A DNA stretch of 64,000 nt from Sympetrum striolatum. Lineage: Eukaryota > Arthropoda > Insecta > Odonata > Libellulidae. Below are positions 36,360 through 47,740 of this stretch, piece after piece. The notes below the pieces were generated by a model that saw nothing but the letters and a program-made list of their open reading frames with translations, made no database searches and was not told the origin of the DNA. The stretch covers positions 12,710,001-12,774,000 of the forward strand of contig OX388348.1 of the NCBI GenBank assembly GCA_947579665.1, given 5' to 3'. Both the position numbers and the translations under genes were made by a program. Numbering within the stretch: position 1 is the stretch's first letter; each line of letters opens with the position of its first letter.

Positions 36360-36866
36360 AGAACGGTCCAGATCATGCAGCAGCGACAAGTGCGTCTGTG
36401 TGCGTGCATGTGAGTCTGTGAGAACGTCTGCTGCACCCCCAGGAAGGCGACTGGGGGAGGCCAGATGAAGGTTTGAAAACTGAGAACCATTGGTTTCTGC
36501 TTGTGGTTGACGGCCTTCGGGTAACTCTAAACCGAGCCTCCCACCGCTCTGCGATTCTCGCTTTTTTATCCCGCGTTTTTCCATCCTCCCGACAGAGGGC
36601 TCTGCCGACAACGCTTCCCCACACACGCCTTTCCCACACGAAAAAGCCAAGCCGTCAACGGCGTATAGATTGGCGCGTGACCTAATATTGTCGCGTCACG
36701 GTGTGACACGACCACTCACGACGTCGTCGTGGGCGAGGGGCGTCTTTATTAGGCTCATCTTGCCAGTGACGCGGGCGCCTAATGGTTCTACCGCCCTTTG
36801 ATCCGATTCACCAACACGAATCCGCGCTAACGAACGTCTGAACTGAAATTTTTCCTCGGATACCCA
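36360..36866. other. GC-rich, CpG-dense patch
   Basis: Clearly GC-richer than its surroundings with many CpG steps (GACGTCGTCG at 36720-36729, GCGGGCGCC near 36771). A TG-rich stretch (GTGTGCGTGCATGTG) lies at 36398-36412. Overlapping frames on both strands are unrecognised. Its place just before a possible exon makes a promoter or CpG-island role possible but unproven. Confidence 0.45.
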
Positions 36867-36867
36867 G

Positions 36868-37083
36868 CAAATTGTCAATTATCGCCGATGAGGAGTTTTG
36901 TAAAACGTGGAAACTGAAGAAAAAATGCCTCGATGGGTCTTCGATCAATGTCGACCAAGACAGTGGATTGATTTCGAGTAGGAGGAGATGCGGTGAACGG
37001 TGTTTTGTTATCAACGGGACGTATCATACGTCATTAAAAACGTTTGATTGCTTCGAATTTCATGCAAAGAAGTACAGTACTGA
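36868..37083 (+). other. Possible coding exon, product unknown
   Basis: A 216-bp open stretch has a pyrimidine tract ending in CCCAG (36863-36867) on its left and a consensus donor GTGAGT (37084-37089) on its right. Its translation starts KLSIIADEEFCKTWKL and has five cysteines, including RRRCGERC. There is no in-frame ATG, so it would have to be an internal exon; length is a multiple of three. I recognise no domain. Support is only splice-site-like words and a composition slightly richer in GC than flanking DNA. Chance occurrence in 64 kb is quite possible. Confidence 0.2.
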
Positions 37084-37089
37084 GTGAGT

Positions 37090-38700
37090 TTTTTCTCATG
37101 TCACGTTATGACTTCTTGATACGATTGAGACACTTTAAACGGAAGAGTTGAGAAATTCTACACACAAAAACATGTCATGCTTTTACTGATTTCATTTTAT
37201 GACAGATAGGTAGGACATACGCATTTCTAAAGCTACAGAATATCTACGTGTTACTGAATAACATGATGATGACAAATACTATCTTAAAAAACCAAAACTT
37301 TCAAATCAGGTTCTTAAAATTTCAGACCCTGCTTACCATATATTGGACACAATTTTCAGGGCTTATTATAGATTGTTCAAATTAATTATGTGTTATTTTT
37401 ATGGTTTTGCTACTTTTATTTTAATATTACGTCAATCCTGTATCCAAGGAGTCCCATAATAAGATTTTATTGCTAACTGAATAACGGCAACATCAATAAA
37501 CGAAATAATAAATTTTTTTTCTTCTTCGTATAACTTTTCAGGTCTATAAGAGTTAAACAGCAATACTCATCAATAATCAATCTGACGAAATCTTAAATAA
37601 GCAGCTATCACAAATAATTGGAGACAAACTAAAGCGGAACGCAAAAACTATTTTTACATTTTTTAGGAAAGTGATGTTCAAGATACGATATTGAGAGGTG
37701 ACGGATTGATGACTAAAAAGACAGAGGGGAAGATAATAAGAAAGCGAGACAAAAAAAGACAGGAACAAAAAAAGTTGGATGAACGTAGGGGTTAATTATC
37801 CGAAAGTTGCTTAAGGAAGTGGCGAAAAGTACTAAATTAAAGGACACATGATACAGCTGAAAGTTGAAAGATAAGAAACCCACCATGAAAGAGACTCGGT
37901 GATTTGATGTTTATAGAAAAATATATGAAATTCACTTTCATATATATATTCGCTTCCAGCACTTATATATGGCTAGGATTACAATCTATCTCTTACTCTC
38001 TCTTCTAAATATCTAATATCAATAAAACTCCATAGCGATTTTCAGTATTTTTTCTATAGTTTTTTTACGACTTCTTCAGTAGGTTGGTGATATTATCCTT
38101 AAAGACTACACGAAGTTACCATAGCATTTCTTTTAGGCTACGTCAAAGACTATTTTTACGTAACTTGAGGCTTTTATTCCGCTTTGATACGAATTAAAAT
38201 AATTATATAATAATACTTCTCAGATTCCCTTATTTTTGAAAGAGGAAATAAGTAAGAAAAATAGTTTATTTAATTTAAATCAGCGTAATCTTTCCTTTTC
38301 TAATGCACAATTGCAATGCAGGACCATTGGGGTGATGCTGCGTTGGGATGCTACGTAATAGCTCCATATACGGCTGTGATTTCAAGAGCAGCATAATTCT
38401 ATGCGAAGTCTTTAAATAGAAAAATGTTCTCCGCCCACTAGCTCATCTCGTTAACGGTCCTACGTATGGATCAGGTCATAAATAAATAATATTCTTCCTA
38501 GAAACAACTAAATCTATAAGACCACTTCTATTCCACGAAGCACATCCTTGACGGAAATGCATTTCGACGAATTTAAACTCGAAGCCAACTTCGATTACAC
38601 TTAACGTAACGGTATCCTCCGTCCCCCAAGACCCTTGAGCGAGAGCCTGAAGGGGGAATGAGCTTTTTTGGAATCCGCCCAATCTCCAACTTTCGTGCGA
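37090..38700. other. Unassigned AT-rich stretch
   Basis: No gene. A small inverted repeat ATATATGAAA / TTTCATATAT lies at 37921-37945. Confidence 0.5.
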
Positions 38701-38939
38701 TCATTCGTTAAAAGAGATTAACGGCACGACAAACACGATATACCGCTACTGAACTAAATTTGAGGCGGTACCAATCTCGGATTTTTTCTCCCCGAATTTC
38801 GGTCCATTTTTTTGTGCTCCGGCGGTGACCCCTGGAGAAATTTAGAAGGCGACAAACACGAAGATGAGACCGTGCGGGGGGCGGAAGCTGCGACAGCGGC
38901 ATCTCGTGGACCGCACTTTGACTAAACTTGTATAGCAGA

Positions 38940-39060
38940 CACAGTGGGCTAAAATCGAAAAAGGCCGGACATTTGGTCAAAAATGGTTTTTTGAGTGCGG
39001 AAATTGAACTTTCGCATATGCATATAGATTCCATTTTCGTTTTGTATCTTTTTACGTTAT
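38940..39060 (+). repeat. Dispersed repeat beginning CACAGTGGGC, copy 1
   Basis: CACAGTGGGCTAAAATCGAA is followed by GGCCGGACATTTGGTCAAAA and further weaker similarity. The same order recurs at 40876-40995. The opening heptamer CACAGTG resembles Transib/RAG-type transposon ends (CACWATG-like), and both copies begin at that point. No transposase or opposite end was found, so the class is a guess. Confidence 0.6.
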
Positions 39061-40087
39061 AGTCTATTGTCACAGAATAATTATTTATACACTTTGGTAA
39101 TATATGTGCCACCAATAAGTTTTTAAGTATCCTTCAGTTATTTTTGCGTCAGCATTCTTAGATAAACGTTGGCGTACTCCATTGCCATCTTAATTCCAAA
39201 GTCCAAAACATTATAACTTCAGGCCTTATCAATATTTGGAATAATCCTAAATCTTATCCAAGATTCTGAGAGTAATGTTTTCATGGAATAGCAGCGATGT
39301 TGGCCTTAAAGTATGCTTTATATATCAGGCACGTAGGTTTTGATGCGTGGGTTTTTATGCATCGAACGAAATCTCACTAATTCGTCGGAAAATCGTATTT
39401 GCTTTGTTTTTCAAGCTCGTTAAACATCGTAATTACCAAAATGACAAATTTACATCCGTTTAAACTCATCATTGGCAGGAAATGTTCCCTTTCATGGACG
39501 CAAGCAATTCCATATAATGAGTTAAATCTGTTTTTAACCCAATTATTTGCGTTGAAAGCAATTTCCTTTTATTTAAATCCAATAACCGCGGATTTTGAGC
39601 GATTTGTTAATTGCAAGCTATGATTATATTTTCCCCCAAATTTATGCTGCACGTTATGGCCTTTTCGGGTGACGCCTGCAGAAGAAATTGAGTCAATATC
39701 CTGTCCCATGGAAGATGGAATTAAATTTCTCAAAATTTTTCCATTAATTTTTGTCGCTCGTGACATGCTCAAATGAAGACATTTTATTGAATTGTTCAAG
39801 ATAAGCTCGCATCAATTGGAAGAATGGTGCACTAATTGCTGACTTCATATTTAAACTTCTTCACTAAATATATTTTGTTTTCCTCAACTCTTTCGACGGC
39901 TTGAGTGGATTTGGCAGAGTGGATTTATATTTAACATTTTACTAAAATTTCATAAAAGTTGAAAGTTTTAGCATTTATAATAATTTCGTTAAATTTTACT
40001 TACGTCTATTCCATTGATACAAATACCTCTATCTGCTTACAAGTTGCATTGATTGGTTGGATACTAATGTCTGCTTTAACCCGAAGG
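39061..40087. other. Unassigned stretch
   Basis: No gene or clear repeat recognised. Confidence 0.5.
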
Positions 40088-40175
40088 CCGGTTTATACCT
40101 CATCCCCCCTAGCACTAGCTATCAAGTGCTAGTCGGTGGAATGAGGTTTACTAGGCAAGATGAGGAGTGAGGTGA
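40088..40175 (-). repeat. Dispersed repeat, copy B (inverted)
   Basis: Reverse complement of the right part of the repeat at about 6745-6850. It shares GGCCGGT..ACCTCATCCCC, a hairpin CTAGCACT-agctatca-AGTGCTAG in this copy, and AGGTTTACTAGGCAAGATGA followed by GGAGTGAGGT. Confidence 0.7.
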
Positions 40176-40875
40176 TACTGATGTTACAAAGCGAGAGCTA
40201 TAGAGAACAGGAGATTTAAAATGCTAGCTATAGCATTTTTAATTTCATTAAAATTGAAATCCCTTTGTAATCACTGGTCTTTATTCCATGCAACAATATT
40301 TAATTCCCTATTCTACCTAGTCTTAAACAGATACGTGAATCGGTTTAACAACAAGAGTTATGCATTTTTAAATTATGAGGAAAATTTCAAACACTTCCTT
40401 CTGGGATGATGATTCAGGCGGCATTATACAATAAAGGGACTGTTTGATTATTTTAGTATTCGCTGAAAGTCGGAAATTCAAGTCCTGCTCGCATCTGCAT
40501 TTTAACAGTCTTTCAAACCACTCGGCACTCTAGATGTGTTCGATGAAAGGCGTGCTTTTATTTTCCCACTAAAACGATGCCAGATGCGTACAGCTGTTCG
40601 CCAGTTTACCCATCGTCGCTTCTTTTCCCTCATTGTATAGGAAGAGTTTGCGATAAGTCAGCGCACAGACTTTTCGCGTCACTACTGCACATTTCACTTG
40701 CTATTCACTCACATAAACAACCTCTCAACACTTCTCTCCGCGTATCGGATCGGTTCTGTAGGTGTAGACGGGCGTCGACGCAAACTATTTTAGCATTTAT
40801 CGAAAATGGACGGATTGGCAAAACGGCATGGGCGGTATAAAACCAATTTTCTCGCCATGTTTAAAATATCTGACG
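40176..40875. other. Unassigned stretch
   Basis: No gene or clear repeat recognised. A TATA-like word (GGTATAAAACC) lies at 40832-40842 without any supporting gene. Confidence 0.45.
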
Positions 40876-40995
40876 TACAATGGGCTGAAATCGAAAAAAG
40901 CCGGAGATTAGGTCAAAAATGTTTTTTGAAACTTTGTATAGTTATTGCAAAAGATCGAATTTTATGTTTCCGTTTGTTTTTTTTCATTTTTCCAG
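40876..40995 (+). repeat. Dispersed repeat beginning TACAATGGGC, copy 2
   Basis: Matches the copy at 38940-39060 in the same orientation: ATGGGCTGAAATCGAAAAAA, GCCGGA.ATTAGGTCAAAAATG and the T-run. Confidence 0.6.
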
Positions 40996-41921
40996 GCGTC
41001 GGAAAGATACTGGGCCCCAAATTAATAATGTCATTATCAGGGATAATATGTTGCAAAACTGCCATTTTCCTTCCACGGTGGAATTTATTCATAATTAGTT
41101 AAAAGAAATAAAATCTGACAACGTACAAAAAAATATACATAGGAAAAAATGCGACCGGTTTCCAGTGCGTTAACTCATCTCTCATATAAATATTTTTCAA
41201 AAAGCATATTAGATGGACGTAGTAAGATTTTGCTGTCTTTTTACTAATGTCTGAACATAGACATCAATTTTTCGGTAGTTACTGTTTGCCGGTCCTTCGA
41301 AGGAGACGGCTTTCTTACTCTAGAAGTAAGTAGTAGTCTTGGTTTCAAGAAGAGAAACACCTTCAAGAAGCGCGTGATTTTTTCAATTTTTTTCGGCCTG
41401 AGGTCGTTAGGCTACCGGATGTAGCCCGTTTTATGGCAAGGCTTTGAGACAAACTGGCTTAATGACCTACTGGGAACGTTAATTTAAGATCGCGGAGATG
41501 AAATTTCGAAACGTATTATGTGTCTTGACCACGGGGTGTTGAGGATTCTCATTAATACAGCCTCTTCGGATACGCTCAAGGATTCTGCTGCTTCTTGTTG
41601 TTGGGCCGGAAAGAGTACGCGGGCCCCATTTTTCGCGACGCGAATTATTTTCAAAAAATTCGCAACTGGGTTTTAATAAAGCGCGATTGTAAGCGGTGTG
41701 AACGTCAAGCCTCCGTTTTCTTTGTCAGGAAGCGTCTCTGGGTCATGTTCTGGAAACCCTATGAAAGTTTTCAGGCCGGTGGTAATATGATGACCTCAAA
41801 ACCAGGCTGACGCTTATGAAGGTCCTGAGAACCCTTATGCGATGATGGTTTGAAAATTGTTAAGCATTATGAATATGGTGGTTATAAGGAAAATTCGTCC
41901 TATACAAATATCAAGGCTTAA
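40996..41921. other. Unassigned stretch
   Basis: A GC-richer part at 41280-41820 carries a 71-codon frame with no known domain. Nothing firm. Confidence 0.45.
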
Positions 41922-42205
41922 TCAAAATGTAAAATCAAGAACTCCAAAAATGACCAAAAAAGGACTTACGAGTCCTAATACGTATTTCACCCTCCACGAA
42001 GTCTTCTTCAAAAAAGGTTGGTGAAGGCTTAAAGTTTTCAAAATTATAAAATACTCATATTCGTTTTCTTAATTCCCTAAATTTATCGTTAAAATTCATT
42101 CTTTGCCAACCTTATCTGAAGATGCCCTCGGGGAGGGTGAAATTCGTATTAGAACTCGTAAGTCCTTGTTTGATGGTTTTTGGAGTGCTTTATTGTACAT
42201 TTTGA
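41922..42205. mobile_element. Fold-back MITE with ~104-bp terminal inverted repeats
   Basis: The left arm (41922-42026) and right arm (42102-42205) are inverted copies over nearly their whole length. Both contain TCAAAATGTA at the outer end, then ACTCCAAAAA, GGACTTACGAGT, TAATACG.ATTTCACCCTCC, and AAGGTTGG next to a ~75-bp centre. No open frame. The structure fits a fold-back MITE. No convincing target-site duplication was seen, so the superfamily is open. Confidence 0.8.
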
Positions 42206-42293
42206 CTATTGTAGCAATCAAGGGCCGAATACACATTCACTCAATCGAGGCTTAAAGTTTTCAAAATTAGAAAACAATCATAATCGTTTTCTT
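42024..42293 (+). repeat. Direct repeat of the MITE centre beyond its right end
   Basis: GGCTTAAAGTTTTCAAAATTA, continuing CATATTCGTTTTCTTA, lies in the MITE centre (about 42025-42072). It recurs at 42250-42294 (GGCTTAAAG..CATAATCGTTTTCTTA), about 45 bp outside the right end. Spacing is about 225 bp. Confidence 0.75.
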
Positions 42294-42659
42294 ATCCCGT
42301 AAGTTCTTGGATTCTAGTTCAATGATAAAAAGAGATGAAACTTCCAAAGGCAACATCTTGCATCCAATACAGCTTGAAGAGAATTATTGTATATTTTAAC
42401 CTCGTTCCCTCTCCAAAGAATTGGTATTTGATCCACATAAGTAACATACACGCATCAGATATAGGACGTCTTTCAAGAATGCCTTTTAAATTTATCGCGA
42501 GATTTCAGCCTGTTTCAATCTACCATCTCCTTAAGATTCCCCCCGTGCATCATAAAGCTTCCCGGTAACACGATTGAGAGGTTATTTGGAACGCTCTACG
42601 CTCCGAACATTGATAGATTGTACGAAGAAAGAGGCTCTACTGTCTTAATCTCGCATGAA

Positions 42660-42760
42660 TGAAGACCTTGGGAGAAAAAGTGCTAAAACCCATCAAATAA
42701 GCGCTATGATAGCACGCAAAGGAAAGCACCCGATGGGAACACAGGGAAAAGATGTCTGCA
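42660..42760 (+). repeat. ~100-bp direct repeat, copy 1
   Basis: Shares GAGAAAAAG, GATAGCACGC, GGGAACACAGGGAAAAGAT and GCAAA, in order, with 43590-43690, 929 bp to the right. Confidence 0.75.
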
Positions 42761-42779
42761 AAGTATTCAGCCCGTAGGC

Positions 42780-43085
42780 CGATTGTTGCCTCAACCCCTC
42801 CGAAATAAGCTAATAAAAGCTTGCAGAACGAAAGGTTTACTAGGCAGGATGAGGAGTGAGGTAGTTTGCCCTTGCTTTCCTCACTGAGCCAGAATGGTAT
42901 AAACGGAACATGTCCACGCAAGTGAAGCAAAATCACTCCATGAGTAACACTTTTCTTGACAATCCACAAGGAGAGACCTTGATCAGTGCAATTATCCACT
43001 CATTCCTCATTAGCTTTTATTTCATCACAGCCATGATCAAGACCGTGACAAAATATAATGAAAGACAAATTTCTCTCTATCCTGG
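42780..43085 (-). repeat. Dispersed repeat, copy C (inverted)
   Basis: Reverse complement of the element at about 6430-6775. Shared words are AGGTTTACTAGGCAGGATGA, GAGGAAAGC on the opposite strand, GGAACATGTCCA, GTGAAGCAAAAT, GTCAGTGCAATTATC-type words and ATCACAGCCATGATC. It confirms that the family is several hundred bp long. Confidence 0.75.
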
Positions 43086-43387
43086 ATCAATCAACAAATG
43101 AATATATTCCATTCATCAGAATAAGGTAAAAGGAACCACGGTATTTTTTATTCGTCGATAAAAGGATAATTGAAATATTGGTTTCATAATATTGAAATCA
43201 TCCAGTTAATAGTGGGGTTATAACTATTCTTATTCAACAATTCCATTCTCAATTGTGCTAGGACGTGGGCTTATCTTGGAATTGCGAAGTACTCCCAGGA
43301 AAGATGAGCTCAACTGTGTATTGAAATTACGTTCTTCCCTTTACAAAAAATTAGAGACTTGGTTTCTATGTGATATGTTGTTAGGAA

Positions 43388-43546
43388 ATGCAAGAGATGT
43401 TGGATGACATAAGGGGTGGGGTTAACTATAAGGAAATTAAGGAGATGGCGCTTATTACAGGTTTTTTGAAAGCACCTGGACATGCCGAGACGTTGTTGTA
43501 TGTTGGTAGAGCAACTGCTTTCACGACCATACACACTAATAAGTGA
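43388..43546 (+). pseudogene. LINE ORF2 C-terminal remnant
   Basis: A 52-codon frame reads MQEMLDDIRGGVNYKEIKEM, then ALITGF and unrelated sequence. The LDDI(R/K)GG..Y.E.KEMA motif is typical of the very end of non-LTR retrotransposon ORF2 proteins. It recurs in this window at 54.2, 54.95 and (minus strand) 61.39 kb. The reverse-transcriptase core is missing upstream, so this is a 5'-truncated copy. Confidence 0.65.
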
Positions 43547-43589
43547 ACATACTCCATTCCTCATAATATGGTATCAGGAACCGCTGAAT

Positions 43590-43690
43590 AGAGACGTTGT
43601 GAGAAAAAGGTGCCGAGACCCGTAAAATCAGCGCAGTGATAGCACGCGAATGACGGCGCCCGGAGAGAACACAGGGGAAAGATATCGCAA
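43590..43690 (+). repeat. ~100-bp direct repeat, copy 2
   Basis: Equivalent of 42660-42760. It runs directly into the GC-rich patch. The CATACTCCATTCCTCATAAT / GGTATCAGGAACC words before it also match 43100-43140. Confidence 0.75.
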
Positions 43691-44140
43691 AACCCCCTTT
43701 TGCACTAGTCGCTCGACAGCTTTCCCACCCCACGGCGCCGCTCCACTTCCTTTCCCACCTGCTCTTGGCCTTCGATCTCTCCCTCTCCCACAGCCTAGGG
43801 CTCTTTTCCATCCGGAGCCTAAGGATACTCACCCTTCCCTTCTTCCGAAGCAAGGACATACACTCCGAGAAAAGCGTCTGCATAAGCCTCGGTGGAGGGC
43901 GGGATTTCTCCCGTGATATTCCCTCGATCTCTTTCGGATTCACTCTCACAGACAAAATCATTTTTTTCCCCTCTCGTGCACCCGAAGCATGAGGATGTAA
44001 CCGCTTTAAGGCCCTTTTGGGGAGCTTCGTTATGGGAAAGTGGGGGCTGGATTTAATTATGGGTTACCCGATTACCTTGCCCGTAGCTCGGGGAACTCGG
44101 GCGGAAAAGTGTAATACGCGGGGGGAGAAATCGGAAGCCA
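43640..44140. other. GC-rich, CpG-containing patch
   Basis: C-rich on the plus strand (CCACGGCGCCGCTCC). Frames of 75-141 codons overlap in several phases on both strands, none recognisable, so I treat them as products of base bias. Confidence 0.5.
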
Positions 44141-45840
44141 ACATGAAGGGGAGTCAACTCTTTCTTAGGCGTTGATATCTCTTAGTAGAGTAACCTTCCA
44201 TACCTTGGTGTATAGAATGTTTTTAATTACTCTTTTGACATAGGATTGAGAACAATGTCTTTCATTGGGCTTAATTTAACAATAAGCCATAGCTGTGATA
44301 ATCAGTAAGCTCTAGAGTTGCGACTGAAGCTACATAAAGGCATGTATTATAGTCAAACTTTAATGACTGCTGAGAAGTGCTTTATGGGGTCATTGAGATG
44401 CAATTACGGAATCATTTACTACTTATAATATTCTGTGACATGAGTATAAAGAAATGAGGATTAAATCGGCCTCCGGTCAGAATAGTATACTCAAAAAAAT
44501 CGAAGATGCTAGGAGTTTTTCGATTAACAAGAGTCATTTAGAGTAGTATTTAGCAAAAATTAGCTGCATAATTAGTATAATCCAATTTAAATAAAGGGGA
44601 GACAACTCTTCCAATCTCTTAGTACTGTTGCCTACCATATCTTGGTCAGATGACATGAAAGATAAGTGAATAATGAAGGCATGAGAGAGCTGTGAGTGTA
44701 TAAAAATAAGGGCAATCTTTATTGAATGTTTCGAGGCTCTGTTTGTACGGATATTTTACTATTTGTCGACTTCTGACACAGTTTGGGAATGAACTGCTAT
44801 TTATTAACTTCTCATCTTGCCTAGTAAGTATCGATCAATCGACAGAGCCTTTGATATCTACTGGTGGCGAGTTTCATAACTACAAGAGAAATTAACATTT
44901 GTTTATAACTAAAATTAGCCATATAAAATAATCCTAAACACTGGAATGGATAATACATATCTCAGAGATCGGAATGTGATAAATCACTAAAACATTTACT
45001 TAATCTTCAATTTATTCTCGCGTTCCTTTCCTCAAAACAAGGAGAGATATAAAACCTACCTACCACAATCACACACATGATACACTAATTCAGAAAAGAC
45101 AGATATGTATCTATCATATCAACTTTTAACTATAACCCTACCATGCTACAAACAAAGTAGAATATGAAACACATATTTATTATGATGTATACAGGACCAT
45201 CTCAAAAATTTCATCCGAGCGTTTATTTCACCACTAAGACGTTATCGAGATAAATAGACTTCGGAGGACAATAGCTTATTTCATGTAAAATTGGGACGAA
45301 AGGAAGAACAAAGAGAGGACAATAAATGTGCAAGTTGTTGAGCGAAATAACGTACAGGATGAATCATCAAGAAATTAAAGAAATGGGAATCTTAAGACAC
45401 ATGAACCATCATAGGTGCAGAAGAATCAATCACAAGTACAATTCACCTCTGTATTCAGATGGTACTCAATATTTTATCCATAAAACGTACCATATTCTAC
45501 TCCTTTAAGGCTTCCCAAAACCTTGTAATCTCTAACAACAGAAAATTTTACTATTATATACATCCTCGATCCTTGATACTCCACCCTAACAACTACTCCC
45601 TCGAAGATGTATAGCATCAGAAAAACCAGAAATATTTTCATCTTCCATTCTCTCAGTTTTTGTTCCAACGATTCGACTCGAAACTTCTAGAAACAGCGAC
45701 CTTCGCATCAATTGTCAAGACCCAATCTTCCTCTCCCACTGACTCATAATCATAGGATTACCACACGAGCAACTAAATTTCCTCTCAAATAGGTGTATCG
45801 GATCGCTCTAATAGCCGTTCCTGTCCACCCGTCGAATCCT
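44141..45840. other. Unassigned AT-rich stretch
   Basis: No gene or strong repeat. TTCTCATCTTGCCTAGTAAG at 44810-44829 may be a further scrap of the 6.7/40.1/42.8-kb repeat family. Confidence 0.5.
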
Positions 45841-45849
45841 CTACGCTTT

Positions 45850-46095
45850 CTAACATTTTGTAACATTTCGCCTACCAATTTCCCCAACTCCAGTTAAAAC
45901 CGGAGTCCCACAGGGGTACGTCCTTGGTTCAGTTCGATTTAACATATATGTGGTTGGCCTTGTTTGTTCAATACGACTTCCGGTGAGAATTCGCTTTGCT
46001 CAAACGACTGCGAAATATTTGACTAGATTGCCTTTCACGCCATAAATCTTCAAAAGTTCAGGAATCTCACGACGACGACTGCTAATTAACAATCC
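45850..46095 (+). pseudogene. Non-LTR reverse-transcriptase remnant (GVPQG box)
   Basis: From 45890 the plus strand encodes PVKTGVPQGYVLGSVRFNIY and VVGLV. This is the conserved reverse-transcriptase segment of the GVPQGSVLGPLLFNIYxNDL type found in CR1/Jockey/I-like elements. After a frame change, FALLKRLRN followed by LDCLS may be the decayed FADDTKL block with the aspartates lost. Stops and frameshifts make it non-functional. The element is different from the LDDI-type LINE copies elsewhere in the window. Confidence 0.7.
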
Positions 46096-47740
46096 AACGT
46101 AAATTGCCAACATCTCCCATTTTCAAGTCGGGCAGGAAACCGTTTTCATACTTTCCGACGAAATGATGGAATAAATAAAAATAAACGGCTGGGAATCTGA
46201 TTAAATTCGTCGGCTAAAAAATATACAAGGATAATGGGGCAAGAAGTATAACTCGAAAAATTCGCTCTCGCAATCAACATCCTTTTACTGAAGCTCTGAA
46301 TAAATCTTGAGGGAATCTTATGGGAAGAATGCATTACACTGCCTGTGTTGAGATGATATTTCAAATCCAACCACTTTTAAGTGCCAGACCCGCTAACATT
46401 CACCTCAAGTCGTAGTGAAAATCAATTGAGTTGCGAAGTTTTCTTTACTCTGAAACAATATTCTTTCGAGAGCTGAGAAGTTTCCGCGTTTTCTTCATTA
46501 TGGACTTCGCTCCATCTCGACCTCTTCAATGGACTTTAAAATCAATTTGTTTTCAAGAAGAGTTGAGGAGAAAAAAAGCGTCCATCTTACGAAGATTCTC
46601 TCCTTCTTAAGATCGAGATTTGATGCACAAGTTTTAAGAAAACAGACGTCTTGTACGTTGGACTGCTCAAGAGGTCGATGTAATTAAAAATGCATGTCAC
46701 TTGAAGAAATTGAAGATGGAAATCAATCCACGGTTAATCACAAGATTTTCGTTTATTTTAAGACTTAGCGTAGCTTCTTTCCAAATCTTCGCGAGATGCT
46801 GGATCGTAGCTAAAGCGATCACGCTACCAGAGAAGAAAATAATTGAAATGTATCAACTGAACCAAAAGACTAGACACACCATACTTCATCTGAAAGAGTA
46901 TTTACATTACCACGTAAAAGGATCCAACTTATTTTAATTCGAACTGTAAATGGGTTAACGCTAATTTAACGATAGTAAGAAATATTATCACAAAAGATAA
47001 AATATGCTTCTCTTTACTCTTTGTGGAAGTAAAGTTTGCTTTATCTTATGTGTTAAGATGAAGTTTCAGCAACTGAAGGCCGAAATGAATGAATTTAAAA
47101 ATTGTTAGTTTTATAAATTGTAAATTTATTGCGAATATTGCGAATATCAACTCATTCTTATTATCATAACTCAAATAAATACTCATTGAAACAAACAAAT
47201 TATCATTAATGAATAATAAACTTCCGGCAAAATTAAATGAAAAGTCTTACATTCTCAACTATGAGAATTCGATCAAATTTACCAAGAAGTAACATATAAT
47301 ATCAAATTGTACATAGTAAAAAATGAAGTATATGATGCATGTTACCGCCATAGTATAAATGTCCTAGTAAAAATAAGCCAAACCAATAAGTAAAGGGTTA
47401 AGGTGACTTTGCACATAAGGACGTGCACCCAGGAAAATTCCCAAGGAAAAACGGACTTGAAAAAAAAAGAACTTGAAAAAAGTCTGACAGGGCCAATAAG
47501 CCAAACCCACAAAGAAACGCAAAGACTAACATTTAGGTGGAAAGAAACGAAAAACAGCAAACGCAAGTTCAAACGTAAAATCGAAAAAAAGCCAAAACTG
47601 CAAGTCTAAGCAAGCTTAAATAAAGTGTAAGTACTGAAAAGCTGTCAGAGTGATATATTAACCGGAGCTAACTATGTCCTACATACAGCGAGATAACAAA
47701 TTAATTTTCCAGCCAACCAGAATTAAACAATTCCGATCAT
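46096..47740. other. Unassigned AT-rich stretch
   Basis: No gene. An imperfect inverted repeat (AAGATAAA...CTTTACT / AAGTAAAG...TTTATCTT) lies at about 46996-47050. Confidence 0.5.

Noticed and set aside
40832..40842. TATA-box-like GGTATAAAACC
   Set aside because: No gene, initiator or coding sequence follows; TATA-like words are common in AT-rich DNA.
43536..43992. 141- and 88-codon frames in the 43.6-44.0 kb GC patch
   Set aside because: Opposite strands and different phases are open together, and the 5' part of the longer frame lies in a duplicated repeat.
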